From assembly GCF_947489365.1 (NCBI RefSeq), contig NZ_CANLDB010000003.1, forward strand, positions 372,001 to 436,000: DNA of 64,000 bases, written 5' to 3'. This document shows positions 51,235 to 60,620 of this stretch, one piece after another. This DNA comes from an uncultured Nocardioides sp. (GTDB lineage: Bacteria; Actinomycetota; Actinomycetes; Propionibacteriales; Nocardioidaceae). A program made the position numbers and the translations under genes. Numbering within the stretch: the first letter of the stretch is position 1; each line of letters opens with the position of its first letter. Under the pieces are notes generated by a model. The model was not told the origin of the DNA, ran no database searches, and saw only the letters and a program-made list of their open reading frames with translations.

Positions 51235-52278
51235 ATGACCGCCGCACCCATGCGCCGCCGTACGCCGCTGCCCGGCATCAGCTCCCGCGCTTGGGAGCAC
51301 CCGGCCGACCGCGGTGCGCTGGTGGCGCTTCGGAAGCTGAAGGGCTTCGACACCGTCCTCAAGGCCGTGGTCGGGCTGGTCAACGAGCGGGCGGTGCGGC
51401 TCGCGTTCCTCGGCACCGCGGTGCGGGTCGACGAGCGGCAGTTCCCGGACCTGCACTACGCCCTGCTCGACGTCGCGAGCGTGCTCGACGCGACGGGGGA
51501 GGGCAGCGGTCTCGGCACCGAGCTGCCCGAGATGTTCGTGGTCGCCGACCCGACGATCAACGCGTTCACGATCGGGATCAAGAAGCCGTTCATCGTGCTG
51601 ACCAGCGGGCTGGTCGCGCTGCTCGACTCCGACGAGCGCCGCTTCGTGGTCGCCCACGAGCTCGGTCACGCGCTGAGCGGTCACGCGCTCTACCAGACCC
51701 TGCTGATGCGGCTGATCTCGCTGAGCGGCGTCCTCAACGCGGTGCCGGTCGGCGGCCTGGCGATCCGCGGGATCATCGCGGCGCTCAACGAGTGGTCGCG
51801 CAAGTCCGAGCTCTCCGCCGACCGGGCCGCGCTGCTCGCGACGCAGGACCCGGCGATCGCGCTGCGGGTGCACATGCAGACTGCCAGCGGTGGTCACCTC
51901 GCCGACCTCGACCCGACGTCGTTCCAGGCCCAGGGGCAGGAGTACCTCGGCGCCGGCGGCCTACGCGACTCCGTGCTGAAGATGCTGCTCGTGGAGAACG
52001 CCAGCCACCCGTTCGCGGTCGTTCGCGCCGCGGAGCTGCGGCGGTGGATCGAGACGGGCGAGTACGCCCGGTTCGTCGGCGGCGGCTACCCCCGCCGGAT
52101 CGACGACGCGGAGGCGAGCATGAGCAGCGCCGCGAAGGACGCCGCGGCCAGCTACACCGAGGCCTTCGGCAACGCCACCGACACGATCGGCGGTCTCGTC
52201 CACGACGTCGCCGGGTACGCCGGCACCGCCAAGGTCTGGCTCGACGAGCAGCTGCGCAAGCGTCGCGGCCCCCTCTGA
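51235..52278 (+). CDS. M48-family metalloprotease
   Basis: This 347-aa zinc protease has HELGH at about residues 141-145 and a downstream Glu in KSELSADRAALLATQD (third ligand region). N-terminal and C-terminal parts lack clear membrane helices, apart from a hydrophobic stretch after the zinc site (LLMRLISLSGVLNAVPVGG). Family members handle membrane-protein quality control. The C-terminus has a DnaK-like amphipathic segment. The ATG at 51235 has GGTGAGG upstream. Confidence 0.83.
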   Translation: MTAAPMRRRTPLPGISSRAWEHPADRGALVALRKLKGFDTVLKAVVGLVNERAVRLAFLGTAVRVDERQFPDLHYALLDVASVLDATGEGSGLGTELPEMFVVADPTINAFTIGIKKPFIVLTSGLVALLDSDERRFVVAHELGHALSGHALYQTLLMRLISLSGVLNAVPVGGLAIRGIIAALNEWSRKSELSADRAALLATQDPAIALRVHMQTASGGHLADLDPTSFQAQGQEYLGAGGLRDSVLKMLLVENASHPFAVVRAAELRRWIETGEYARFVGGGYPRRIDDAEASMSSAAKDAAASYTEAFGNATDTIGGLVHDVAGYAGTAKVWLDEQLRKRRGPL

Positions 52279-52382
52279 GGCCGCACCACCCCCTCGCGTC
52301 CCGACACCCGTCGAGTGACCGGTGATCGGTGCTGCCGTGCGGCCCGCTCTCCACAGCCGACGCGCCGGAGAGCGCTCCTGAG

Positions 52383-52410
52383 TTGCAGATAAAGCCAACC
52401 TAGTTACTCT
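52383..52410 (+). promoter_or_regulatory. Leaderless promoter of amidohydrolase copy 2
   Basis: TTGCAG (52383-52388) and TACTCT (52405-52410) are separated by 16 bp, and the ATG at 52417 follows 6 nt later. This spacing fits a leaderless transcript. AGTTACTCTACT over the -10 is an imperfect inverted repeat that could be an operator. Confidence 0.5.
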
Positions 52411-52416
52411 ACTTTG

Positions 52417-53337
52417 ATGCACGCAGGGGAGACGGTCGACTGCCACCAGCACGTGTGGCCCGCAGCGCTGGTGGACGCGCTGCGCCGTCGCCGCCGCGCG
52501 CCGTACCTTGACGGATGGACGCTCCACCTCGACGGCGAGGCGCCGTACGAGGTGGACGCGGCGGACCACGACCTCGAGCTCCGCGCCAAGCAGGACCGTG
52601 CGGACGGCGTCGGCACCACCCTGCTGTCACTCTCCAGCCCCCTCGGCATCGAGCACCTCCACCCCGACGAGGCGCGGCCGCTGCTCGACGCCTGGCACAC
52701 CGGCGAGGTCGAGAGCCACCACCGCCGGTGGGCGGCCCCGGCGCTGGCCGACCCCGACCTGGGCGACCTGGCCGCGACGCTCTCGCGCCCCGACGTGGTC
52801 GGGCTGCAGGTGCCCGCGACCGCGATGACCGACCCCGCGTCGCTCGAGCGCCTCGCACCCCGCCTCGCGCTCGCGGAGGGTGCCGACCTGCCGGTGATGG
52901 TCCACCCCGGTCCCGCGCCGGCGGGCGCCGTCGGCACCCCGTGCTGGTGGCCCGCCCTGGCGTCGTACCCCGCCCAGCAGGCCGCCGCCTGGTACGCCTG
53001 GCACGTGGCGGGCCGCAGCCTGCTCGGTGACCTGCGGATCTGCTTCGTCGGCCTGGCCGGCCTCGCCCCGCTCCACCACGAGCGCCTCGTCGCTCGCGGC
53101 GGCACCTTCGGTGCCGTCGACCCCGGCGTCTTCTACGAGACCTCCTCGTACGGCGCCCGCGCCGTCGACGCGACCGCTCGCGTCGTCGGCGTCGACCCGC
53201 TCGTCCTCGGGTCGGACGCACCTTACGCAGAGGCGTTCGACCCGAGGAGCGATCCCGGTCTGGGCGAGGCCTTCGCCCACGCCCTGGGGGTCGCGAACCC
53301 GCACCGACTGCTCCGTCCCGCACCACGACCCGTCTGA
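52417..53337 (+). CDS. Amidohydrolase-2 family metal-dependent hydrolase, copy 2
   Basis: This 306-aa TIM-barrel protein is a paralogue of the 42198 gene. It has VDCHQHVWPA (HxH), LPVMVHPGP, LHHERL and VLGSDAPYA in the same order. A leaderless promoter precedes it. TTG at 52414 could add one codon, but ATG 52417 is preferred. A cupin gene follows 12 bp downstream with GGAGG. The LacI operator of copy 1 is absent here, so the two copies are regulated differently. Confidence 0.78.
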   Translation: MHAGETVDCHQHVWPAALVDALRRRRRAPYLDGWTLHLDGEAPYEVDAADHDLELRAKQDRADGVGTTLLSLSSPLGIEHLHPDEARPLLDAWHTGEVESHHRRWAAPALADPDLGDLAATLSRPDVVGLQVPATAMTDPASLERLAPRLALAEGADLPVMVHPGPAPAGAVGTPCWWPALASYPAQQAAAWYAWHVAGRSLLGDLRICFVGLAGLAPLHHERLVARGGTFGAVDPGVFYETSSYGARAVDATARVVGVDPLVLGSDAPYAEAFDPRSDPGLGEAFAHALGVANPHRLLRPAPRPV

Positions 53338-53349
53338 AGGAGGCACGAG

Positions 53350-53895
53350 ATGACCCTGGCTCCGACTTCCCCCGGCGCCGCGACCACCGGAACGGTGCTC
53401 GCCCCCGAGGAGCTGCCCGACGTCCCCGCCCGCGTCCTGGACCCGGCCGAGCTGGAGGCGCTCGTCACCGACCTCGCCGGCCGGCCAGAGGCCTGGGCGG
53501 AGCACGCCCGCCACGACACCGGCGGGCGTCACTACGTCTCGCTGTTCCGCGACGCCCACGTCGACGTGTGGCTCCTGTGCTGGAACACCGTCGACGACAC
53601 CGGCTGGCACGACCACGACACCTCGTCCGGCGCGGTCGCCGTGACCCGCGGCGCCGTCACGGAGTCCAAGCCCCGCCTCGGCGGCGAGGCCGAGGAGCGC
53701 ACCGCCGTCGCCGGCGCGTCGTTCTCCTTCGGCCCCGACCACATCCACCGCATGGTCGGCGCCGTCGACGGGTCGGTCTCGATCCACGCCTACTCGCCGC
53801 CGCTGTGGCGGATGGGTCAGTACTCCATCAGCGACGACGGCGTCATGCGCCGCTGGTCCGTCTCGTACGCCGACGAGCTGCGCCCGCTGGACTGA
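53350..53895 (+). CDS. Cysteine-dioxygenase-family cupin, copy 2
   Basis: This 181-aa cupin is nearly identical to the 43130 protein over its core: TGWHDHDTS, FGPDHIHRM and SIHAYSPPLWRMGQY are all conserved. Only the N-terminal 50 residues differ clearly. It is a probable Fe(II) thiol dioxygenase of unknown substrate. It ends 8 bp before the convergent CitE-type gene. Confidence 0.8.
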   Translation: MTLAPTSPGAATTGTVLAPEELPDVPARVLDPAELEALVTDLAGRPEAWAEHARHDTGGRHYVSLFRDAHVDVWLLCWNTVDDTGWHDHDTSSGAVAVTRGAVTESKPRLGGEAEERTAVAGASFSFGPDHIHRMVGAVDGSVSIHAYSPPLWRMGQYSISDDGVMRRWSVSYADELRPLD

Positions 53896-53903
53896 GACCG
53901 ACC

Positions 53904-54767
53904 TCAGGCCTCCAGCGCGCGGATCGCCTCGGCGATCGCGAGGGTGCGACGAGCGGTGTCGACGTGGAGCTGCTCCACCATGCGGCCGTTGTACGTCGCC
54001 ACGCCGGAACCCGCCTCCTCGAAGGCGGCGATGAGCCCCTCGGCGTCCTCGATCGCGGCGTCGGACGGGGAGAAGGCGCTGTTGGCGCCCTCGACCTGGC
54101 CGGGGTGGATCAGCGTCTTGCCGTCGAAGCCCATCCGCCGGCCCTGGTCGCACTCGGCGAGGAAGCCCTCGGTGTCCTTGACGTCGTTGTAGACGCCGTC
54201 GACGACCTCGACGCCCGCGGCCCGCGCGGCGAGGAGCACCTGGTGCAGCGACGGCAGGATGTTCCAGCGGCCCGGCACGTGCTCGGCGTACAGCTCCTTG
54301 ACGATGTCGTTCGTGCCGAGCACGAAGACCGTCAGCCGGTCGGAGGCGCGGGCGATGGCGCGGGTGTCGAGGATGCCGTCGGGGGTCTCGATCATCGCCC
54401 AGAGCTTCGTGTGGTCCGGGGCTCCGGCCGCCTCCATCGCGGCGACCAGCGCCTGCACCTCCTCGACCGAGCCGACCTTCGGGACGACGATCCCGTCGGG
54501 GCCGGCCTGCGCGGCCGCGGCGAGGTCGGCGTCGTGCCACTCGGTGCCGATCGAGTTCACGCGGATGGTGAGGGTGCGGCGGCCGTACTCGCCCGAGGCG
54601 GCCGCGGCGCACGCGGCCTCCCGGGCGTCGGCCTTGGCGTCGGGGGCGACGGCATCCTCGAGGTCGAGGATCAGCGCGTCGCAGTCGATCGTCTTCGCCT
54701 TCTCCAGCGCCCGGGCGTTGGAGCTCGGCATGTAGAGCACCGAGCGCAGGGGGGTGAAGTCGCTCAT
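53904..54767 (-). CDS. HpcH/HpaI aldolase-CitE family lyase (malyl-CoA thioesterase/lyase-like)
   Basis: This 287-aa TIM-barrel enzyme has the CitE signatures [47 protein letters not shown] and [13 protein letters not shown]. Metal ligands are the Glu of LEDAV and an Asp further on. Members cleave or hydrolyse malyl-CoA or citramalyl-CoA. It overlaps the stop of the gene upstream, which is of the same superfamily. In Rhodobacter a similar pair splits into lyase and thioesterase; this assignment is inference. Confidence 0.8.
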   Translation of the reverse strand: MSDFTPLRSVLYMPSSNARALEKAKTIDCDALILDLEDAVAPDAKADAREAACAAAASGEYGRRTLTIRVNSIGTEWHDADLAAAAQAGPDGIVVPKVGSVEEVQALVAAMEAAGAPDHTKLWAMIETPDGILDTRAIARASDRLTVFVLGTNDIVKELYAEHVPGRWNILPSLHQVLLAARAAGVEVVDGVYNDVKDTEGFLAECDQGRRMGFDGKTLIHPGQVEGANSAFSPSDAAIEDAEGLIAAFEEAGSGVATYNGRMVEQLHVDTARRTLAIAEAIRALEA

Positions 54768-55843
54768 GCGGAGGCCTCCTTCTCGGCCGCGGCGTACCGC
54801 TCGGCCAGCGCCGGGTCGGCGGCGGCGAGCTGCTCGGCGAGGTCGACCATCACCAGGCACTGCTTGAGGGAGGCGTCGTCCTCCATCTTGCCGTCGAGCA
54901 TCACCGCCCCGGTGCCGTCGCCCATCGCCTCGACGACGCGCCGCGCGTGGGCGACGTCCTCCGGGCTGGGGCTGAAGACGCGGTGGGCGATCTCGATCTG
55001 CTTGGGGTGCAGCGACCAGGCGCCGACGCAGCCGAGGAGGAAGGCGTTGCGGAACTGGTCCTCGCACGCGACGGTGTCGGCGATGTCGCCGAACGGCCCG
55101 TAGTACGCCGACATGCCGTGCATCGCGCAGGCGTCGACCATCCGCGCGATCGTGTAGTGCCAGAGGTCCTGCTGGTACGACGTCCGCTCGGCCGCGATCG
55201 CCTCCGCGCTGCCGTCCGTGGGGTCCTGGCGGACGAGGTAGCCGGGGTGGCCGCCGCCGACGCGGGTGGTCTTCATGCGGCGGTCCGCGGCGAGGTCGGC
55301 GGGGCCGAGGGAGAGGCCCTGCATGCGGGGGCTGGCGCCGCAGATCTCCTCGACGTTCGCCATGCCGCGGGCGGTCTCGAGGATCGCGTGGACCATGAGC
55401 GGCTTCTCCAGCCCGGCCTTCGCCTCGAGCTGGGCCAGCAGACGGTCGACGTAGTGGATGTCCTCGGCGCCCTGCACCTTCGGGACCATGATCACGTCGA
55501 GTCGGTCGCCGATCGCCGTGACCAGCCGGGTCAGGTCGTCGAGCACCCAGGGCGAGTCGAGCGCGTTGATCCGGGTCCAGAGCTGGGTGTTGCCGAAGTC
55601 GGTCTCCTGCGCGATCCGTACGAGACCCTCGCGGGCGGCCTCCTTGTTGGCGGCCTTGACGGCGTCCTCGAGGTTGCCGAGCAGCACGTCGACGGTGCCG
55701 ACCATGCCGGGGACCTTGCCCGCCATCTTCTCGTTGGACGGGTCGAAGAAGTGGATCGCGCGGCTCGGGCGGGGCGGGATCTCCCGCAGCGGCTGCGGGG
55801 CTCCGACGGCGAGGGGCGTGAAGAAGTCACGAGCAGGTCGCAT
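54764..55843 (-). CDS. L-malyl-CoA/beta-methylmalyl-CoA lyase-like protein
   Basis: This 359-aa protein is a second HpcH/HpaI-CitE member. It starts [19 protein letters not shown] and has [53 protein letters not shown] and [12 protein letters not shown]. It probably joins or cleaves glyoxylate and acetyl- or propionyl-CoA. ATG 55843 is preferred; the extra upstream codons are not conserved. Operon with the following CitE gene. Confidence 0.8.
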   Translation of the reverse strand: MRPARDFFTPLAVGAPQPLREIPPRPSRAIHFFDPSNEKMAGKVPGMVGTVDVLLGNLEDAVKAANKEAAREGLVRIAQETDFGNTQLWTRINALDSPWVLDDLTRLVTAIGDRLDVIMVPKVQGAEDIHYVDRLLAQLEAKAGLEKPLMVHAILETARGMANVEEICGASPRMQGLSLGPADLAADRRMKTTRVGGGHPGYLVRQDPTDGSAEAIAAERTSYQQDLWHYTIARMVDACAMHGMSAYYGPFGDIADTVACEDQFRNAFLLGCVGAWSLHPKQIEIAHRVFSPSPEDVAHARRVVEAMGDGTGAVMLDGKMEDDASLKQCLVMVDLAEQLAAADPALAERYAAAEKEASA

Positions 55844-55926
55844 GGGCCGCAACCTACTCGGAAGTAGCCCCCCGGCGATGTGACGCATGGCACGTGACGA
55901 GCGGGCCGGGCCGGGCGGCTGCGCGG

Positions 55927-55990
55927 AGGACAGGAGAGATGACCCCGATCAGGCCCCGGACGGCCTCCCTCGGGTGATCTCTCCTGTCCT
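55927..55990. terminator. Perfect 14-bp inverted repeat
   Basis: AGGACAGGAGAGAT (55927-55940) and ATCTCTCCTGTCCT (55977-55990) are exact reverse complements with a 36-nt loop. It lies downstream of the DUF1992 gene (- strand) and upstream of the malyl-CoA lyase gene, so it may terminate the former. Confidence 0.5.
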
Positions 55991-56008
55991 TCGTGCCCGG
56001 GACCGCGC

Positions 56009-56551
56009 TCAGCCGGCGCGGCGCGAGCGGGCCCACCAGCGGCGACGCGGCTCCCCGGTCGGCTCCGGGGCGGTCCGGCGTACGGCGGCCTGCTCGAGTG
56101 CCCGGGCGCGACGGCGGGCGTGCCACGCCTGGACCTCGGCCTCGACGTCGCGACGTGCGGTGATGACCGGCGGCCCGCCGAGGTTGGTCAGCAGGGCGTG
56201 CTTGATCCGGGCGTTGAACTCGGTGACCTCGCGGCGGACCTCGGACTCCGCGGTCAGCGCGTCCAGCCGCTCGTCGAGCACGGCGTCGTCCTTGCGGAGC
56301 TGCAGCGCGGGCGGCAGGACGCCGGTGATCTTCTCGCGCTCGATCAGTCGCTTGACCCACCAGTCCGGGTCGTCGCCGCGTCCGATCAGCTCGTCCAGCG
56401 GCTTGCCGGACCCGGGCAGGTCGTCGAAGTCGCCGCGTTCCTGCGCCTTGCGGATCTGGAGGTCCACCCAGGAGGTCTGGTGCTGGATCCGCAGCGCGGC
56501 CGCGGCCTTCCCGGTGCGCGGGTCGCGCTCTCGGTCGGGCTGCTCGCTCAT
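56009..56551 (-). CDS. DUF1992 (DnaJC28-type) protein
   Basis: This 180-aa protein contains the DUF1992 motif WVDLQIRKAQERGDFDDLPGSGKPL and DPDWWVKRLIEREKITGVLPPALQLRKD. The conserved domain occupies residues 25-130, then an Arg-rich tail. Its function is unknown. ATG 56551 has GAGG 8 nt upstream; two earlier in-frame starts exist at 56557 and 56560. Confidence 0.82.
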   Translation of the reverse strand: MSEQPDRERDPRTGKAAAALRIQHQTSWVDLQIRKAQERGDFDDLPGSGKPLDELIGRGDDPDWWVKRLIEREKITGVLPPALQLRKDDAVLDERLDALTAESEVRREVTEFNARIKHALLTNLGGPPVITARRDVEAEVQAWHARRRARALEQAAVRRTAPEPTGEPRRRWWARSRRAG

Positions 56552-56596
56552 CGCCATCACCTCGCCCCCAGCGTACGAGGCCGCCGGAGGGATCGC

Positions 56597-56959
56597 TCAG
56601 ACGTCGGCGACCGCCATCAGGAGCCCGACGACGACGGCGGCCAGCACGGCGGTGCCGAGGCCCACCGCGAGGGTGAACCCGACCGCGCCGCCACCGGAGG
56701 CCGCTCGCCGGCGCAGGGCCTGGCTCCACGCCAGGCTCGCGGCCAGCAGCACGACCTGGAGCCCGACGTTGGTCCAGGGCAGCACGGTGGTGCGCGCGCA
56801 CGGCGGACCCTCGCCGTCGGGGGTGCAGGCGGTGCCGGCGGCGTACCCGACGAAGAAGGTCCCGAGCGTCGCCGCGAGGAGCACGGCGGCCACGGTGGCG
56901 AGGACCACGAGGCCGACCGCCAGCCGGGTCCCCACGCCCGCGGGGACCTCGGGGCTCAC
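56597..56959 (-). CDS. Small membrane protein
   Basis: This 120-aa protein has three to four hydrophobic helices and two cysteines in an external loop (GTACTPDGEGPPCART) that may form a disulfide. GTG 56959 overlaps the stop of the next membrane protein by 4 nt. No family was recognised. Confidence 0.6.
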   Translation of the reverse strand: MSPEVPAGVGTRLAVGLVVLATVAAVLLAATLGTFFVGYAAGTACTPDGEGPPCARTTVLPWTNVGLQVVLLAASLAWSQALRRRAASGGGAVGFTLAVGLGTAVLAAVVVGLLMAVADV

Positions 56960-57288
56960 AGCAGGCCGACCTGCGCCGCGAGGACCAGGGGGCCGAGGGC
57001 GACCGTGGGGAGCCCGAGCCACCAGGCCCGGCCCAGGAGGGCACGCCACACCAGGGCGGATCCGACGAGGACGACGATCAGCAGCATCACGAGCCCGGCG
57101 CCATAGGCCAGCAAGAACCCCTGGGAGACGCCCTCCTGGACCGCCAGGCCGAAGCCCCACAGGCCGAGATAGGCGAAGACCACCGCCGTGCAGCTCATCA
57201 CGCAGCCCGCCAGCAGGGCGACCGGCAGGCGCCACGCCAGGCCCGGGGCGGTGGACGGGCGGGTGGCGGGGTGGGCGGCGAGCGTCAT
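56956..57288 (-). CDS. Small membrane protein
   Basis: This 110-aa protein has three hydrophobic helices (LLAGCVMSCTAVVFAYLGLW; LVMLLIVVLVGSALVW; LPTVALGPLVLAAQVGLL). It is co-translated with the following 120-aa membrane protein. The pair may form one complex. No family was recognised. Confidence 0.6.
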   Translation of the reverse strand: MTLAAHPATRPSTAPGLAWRLPVALLAGCVMSCTAVVFAYLGLWGFGLAVQEGVSQGFLLAYGAGLVMLLIVVLVGSALVWRALLGRAWWLGLPTVALGPLVLAAQVGLL

Positions 57289-57350
57289 GGCTCCATGGTC
57301 GTACGGCGCCGCCCCGGGTCGCCTGAGCGGCGGTACTCAACCGTGACCCC

Positions 57351-57366
57351 GTCTCGCATCCGAGAC
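57351..57366. repeat. Second copy of GTCTCRCATCCGAGAC palindrome
   Basis: GTCTCGCATCCGAGAC differs by one base from 35214-35229. It lies 63 bp upstream of the membrane protein gene at 57288 and downstream of the nitroreductase gene. Confidence 0.4.
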
Positions 57367-57424
57367 CCCGCCCGGCCACCCCCGGTTGCCGCCGGGTACG
57401 CCGGACCGGTGGACTGACGGGGTG

Positions 57425-58018
57425 TCAGCGACCCCAGCGCCCGCGGTGGACGAGCTCGTCCGCGTCGCGCCGCGCGCGGCGGGTCGGGGAGCCGGACGCC
57501 CCCACCTCCGCCGGGTGGCCCACGGTGACCGCGCCCGTCGGGACCAGCCCCGCCGGGACGCCGTACGCCGCCCGCAGCGCGTCCCACGACCGCGCCGGCA
57601 CGCCGAAGAAGCAGGCCCCGAGCCCCTCGTCGACGCAGGCCTGCAGCAGCAGCAACGCCGCCATGCCGGCGTCCACGTGCCACCACGGGACGTCGAAGGA
57701 CTGGTCGGCGCGGGCCTTGTCGGCCTCGGCGTAGCGGTCGCGGTACGCCGCCTCGTCGGCCCACACCACCACGACGACAGGTGCGCCGCGCATCCCGTCG
57801 AGCCAGCCGCCGGCCGCGCCGGGCTCGGCCGTGGCGGTCCAGAAGCCCGCGACCCCGTCCGGCTCCGTGAGCACCAGCAGCGACGTGCCCTGCGTGAAGC
57901 CGGCGCTGGGCCCGCGCAGCGCGGTGGCGACCACCCGGTCGAGGACGACCGGGTCGACGGGCTGCTCGGCGTACCGGCGGACCATGCGGCGACGACGGAC
58001 GACCTCGGCGAACTCCAT
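57425..58018 (-). CDS. Nitroreductase-family flavoprotein
   Basis: This 197-aa FMN protein has the nitroreductase start MEFAEVVRRRRMVRRYAEQP, ALRGPSAGFTQGTSLLVL and the dimer segment VDAGMAALLLLQACVDEGLG. It reduces nitro groups, quinones or enones with NAD(P)H; the substrate is unknown. It is divergent from the M20-hutF-hutI operon with only 11 bp between the starts, so promoters must overlap the coding ends. Confidence 0.82.
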   Translation of the reverse strand: MEFAEVVRRRRMVRRYAEQPVDPVVLDRVVATALRGPSAGFTQGTSLLVLTEPDGVAGFWTATAEPGAAGGWLDGMRGAPVVVVVWADEAAYRDRYAEADKARADQSFDVPWWHVDAGMAALLLLQACVDEGLGACFFGVPARSWDALRAAYGVPAGLVPTGAVTVGHPAEVGASGSPTRRARRDADELVHRGRWGR

Positions 58019-58029
58019 GGGAGCGGATC

Positions 58030-59253
58030 ATGACCTTCGAGCAGATGTGGCGCGACCTCGCCCCGGTCGGGCGGTCCGCCGCGAGCGGCGGCTACTTCCG
58101 CCAGCCGTGGACGTCCGCCGAGACCGAGCTGCGCTCGTGGTTCGTCGAGCAGGCGACCGCGCGGGGCCTCCGGCTCGTCGTCGACGCGCTCGGCAACCAG
58201 GTCGCGTGGTGGGACTTGGCGCAGGGTCCCGCGGACGACGGCGTCCTCACCGGCTCCCACCTCGACTCCGTCCTCGACGGCGGCGCGTACGACGGCCCGC
58301 TGGGCGTGGTGAGCGCGTTCGCGGCCGTCGACCGGCTGCGCGAGCGGGGCCACGCGCCCACGCGGCCGCTCGGCGTGGCGGCGTTCGTCGAGGAGGAGGG
58401 CTCCCGCTTCGGGCGTGCCTGCCTCGGCTCGCGGCTGGCCGTGGGCGCGGCGTCGTGGGCGGATGCGCGCGAGCTGGTCGACCGCGGCGGGGTGGTGCTG
58501 CCCGACGCGCTCGTCGCCGCCGGCCTCGACCCGACGCCGCTGGAGCGCGGCGACGACGTCGACGTCCTCGCCGGCGTCGCGGCGTACGTCGAGCTGCACG
58601 TCGAGCAGGGCCGCGACCTGGTCCATCGCGACGTGCCGGTCGCGCTGGGGTCGCAGATCTGGCCGCACGGGCGGTGGCGGTTCGACTTCACCGGGGAGGC
58701 CAACCACGCCGGCACCACGCGCATGGAGGACCGGCGCAACCCGATGCTCACCTACGCCATGACGGCGCTCGCGGCGGACAAGCAGGCGCGGCTCGCGGAC
58801 CTGCGTGCGACCTTCGGGCGCGTCGAGGTCAGCCCCAACGGCGTCAACGCCGTCCCCGGCCGGGTCAGCGCCTGGCTGGACGCCCGCGGAGCGGACGACG
58901 CGGCCGTGCGGGCGTTGGTGGCGACGGTCGAGCGGCAGGCCACGGAGCGGGCCGACCGCGACGGGACCGCCGTCACGGTCACCGCGGAGTCCGTGACCGC
59001 TCCCGTCCATTTCGACGCCCACCTGACCGCCCGCATCGACGCCGCCGTGGCCGAGGGGGGCGGCCTGCCGGTGATCCCGACCGGCGCCGGTCACGACGCC
59101 GGCGTGCTCGCGGAGGCGGGGATCCCGACCGCGATGCTGCACGTCCGCAACCCCTCCGGCGTCTCCCACGCGCCCGGCGAGCACGCCGAGACCGCGGACT
59201 GCCTCGCCGGGGTCGAGGCGCTCGCCGACGCGCTGGAGCGGCTGACCGCATGA
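58030..59253 (+). CDS. M20-family amidohydrolase (AllC-like) in hut operon
   Basis: This 407-aa zinc hydrolase has GSHLDSVLDGGAYDGPLG (metal His/Asp), FVEEEGSRFG (Glu), ELHVEQGRDL and SHAPGEHAE. It belongs with allantoate amidohydrolase and N-carbamoyl-amino-acid hydrolases. It precedes hutF with an ATGA overlap. HutF makes N-formylglutamate, and no HutG deformylase is in the window, so this enzyme probably removes the formyl group. That is inference from context. Confidence 0.85.
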   Translation: MTFEQMWRDLAPVGRSAASGGYFRQPWTSAETELRSWFVEQATARGLRLVVDALGNQVAWWDLAQGPADDGVLTGSHLDSVLDGGAYDGPLGVVSAFAAVDRLRERGHAPTRPLGVAAFVEEEGSRFGRACLGSRLAVGAASWADARELVDRGGVVLPDALVAAGLDPTPLERGDDVDVLAGVAAYVELHVEQGRDLVHRDVPVALGSQIWPHGRWRFDFTGEANHAGTTRMEDRRNPMLTYAMTALAADKQARLADLRATFGRVEVSPNGVNAVPGRVSAWLDARGADDAAVRALVATVERQATERADRDGTAVTVTAESVTAPVHFDAHLTARIDAAVAEGGGLPVIPTGAGHDAGVLAEAGIPTAMLHVRNPSGVSHAPGEHAETADCLAGVEALADALERLTA

Positions 59254-60620
59254 CCGCCCACCTCCTGCAGCGGGCGGTGCTGCCCGACGGCGTGGCCGAC
59301 GACGTGCTCGTCGTCGTCGAGGACGGCCGGTTCGCCGAGGTCGTCCCCGGCGCCGACCGCCCCCGCCGCGCGCTGGAGGTCCCGGGCCTGACGATCCCCG
59401 GCCTCGCGAACGCCCACTCCCACGCCTTCCACCGCGCGCTCCGTGGCCGCACCCACGCCGCCTCGACCGGGGGCGAGGGCTCGTTCTGGACCTGGCGCGA
59501 GCAGATGTACGGCGTCGCCGCCCGCCTCACGCCGGAGACCTACCTGGTGCTCGCGCGGGCGACGTACCGGGAGATGGCCGCCGCGGGGATCACGGCGGTC
59601 GGGGAGTTCCACTACCTGCACCACCGGCCCGACGGGACGCCGTACGACGACGAGGACGGCGGGCCGAACGCCATGGGCCTCGCCCTGGTCGAGGCGGCCC
59701 GGCAGGCCGGCGTACGCCTCACGCTGCTGGACACCTGCTACCTCGCCGGCGGGTTCGGCGAGCCGGTGAGCGGCCCCCAGGTCCGGTACGACGACGGCTC
59801 GGCCGCCGCGTGGCGCCGCCGCGTCGACGCCCTTGAGGCCGCCGTCGGCGACCGGGACGACGTGGTCGTCGGCGCCGCCGTCCACTCGGTCCGGGCGGTG
59901 CCCGCCGCGGAGATGGGTGAGGTCGCCGCCTGGGCCGCCGAGCACCACCGGCCGCTGCACCTGCACCTCTCGGAGCAGCCCGCCGAGAACGACGCCTGCC
60001 TCGCCGCGACCGGCCTCACCCCGACGGGGCTGGCGGCGCGGGAGGGGCTGCTGGGTGAGCGGACGTCCGTCGTCCACGCCACCCACCTCACCGACGACGA
60101 CGTCGCCACCCTCGGAGCCGCGCGCGCCCACGCCTGCTTCTGCCCGACCACGGAGCGCGACCTCGCCGACGGTGTCGGACCCTCGGTGCCGCTGCGCGAG
60201 GCGGGCGCGCGACTCACGCTGGGCTCCGACAGCCACGCGGTGATCGACCTCCTCGAGGAGGCGCGTGCCGTCGAGCTCGACGAGCGACTGGTCTCCGGGC
60301 GGCGCGGCCACTGGTCCGCCGCGGACCTGCTCGCCGCCGCCACCGCCGACGGCCACGCCAGCCTGGGCTTCGGCGACGCCGGCCGGATCGAGGTCGGCGC
60401 TCGCGCCGACCTCGTCACCCTCGACGACGCGAGCGTCCGCACCGCGGGGACCGGGGCCGACCTCGGCACCGCCGTCTTCGCCGCCGCGGCCGAGGACGTC
60501 CTGCGCACCGTGGTCGACGGCCGCGTCGTGTTCCGCCGGGCCGACCGGTCCGCCCTCGGCCGCGAGCTCGCGGCCGCGATCTCCGCCGTCATCTCCGACG
60601 TCAGCGAGGACCCGCGATGA
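59250..60620 (+). CDS. hutF: Formimidoylglutamate deiminase
   Basis: This 456-aa amidohydrolase converts N-formimidoyl-L-glutamate to N-formyl-L-glutamate and ammonia. Metal-site motifs are [35 protein letters not shown] and [11 protein letters not shown]; these are typical of HutF. It overlaps M20 upstream and hutI downstream by 4 nt each. Confidence 0.93.
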   Translation: MTAHLLQRAVLPDGVADDVLVVVEDGRFAEVVPGADRPRRALEVPGLTIPGLANAHSHAFHRALRGRTHAASTGGEGSFWTWREQMYGVAARLTPETYLVLARATYREMAAAGITAVGEFHYLHHRPDGTPYDDEDGGPNAMGLALVEAARQAGVRLTLLDTCYLAGGFGEPVSGPQVRYDDGSAAAWRRRVDALEAAVGDRDDVVVGAAVHSVRAVPAAEMGEVAAWAAEHHRPLHLHLSEQPAENDACLAATGLTPTGLAAREGLLGERTSVVHATHLTDDDVATLGAARAHACFCPTTERDLADGVGPSVPLREAGARLTLGSDSHAVIDLLEEARAVELDERLVSGRRGHWSAADLLAAATADGHASLGFGDAGRIEVGARADLVTLDDASVRTAGTGADLGTAVFAAAAEDVLRTVVDGRVVFRRADRSALGRELAAAISAVISDVSEDPR

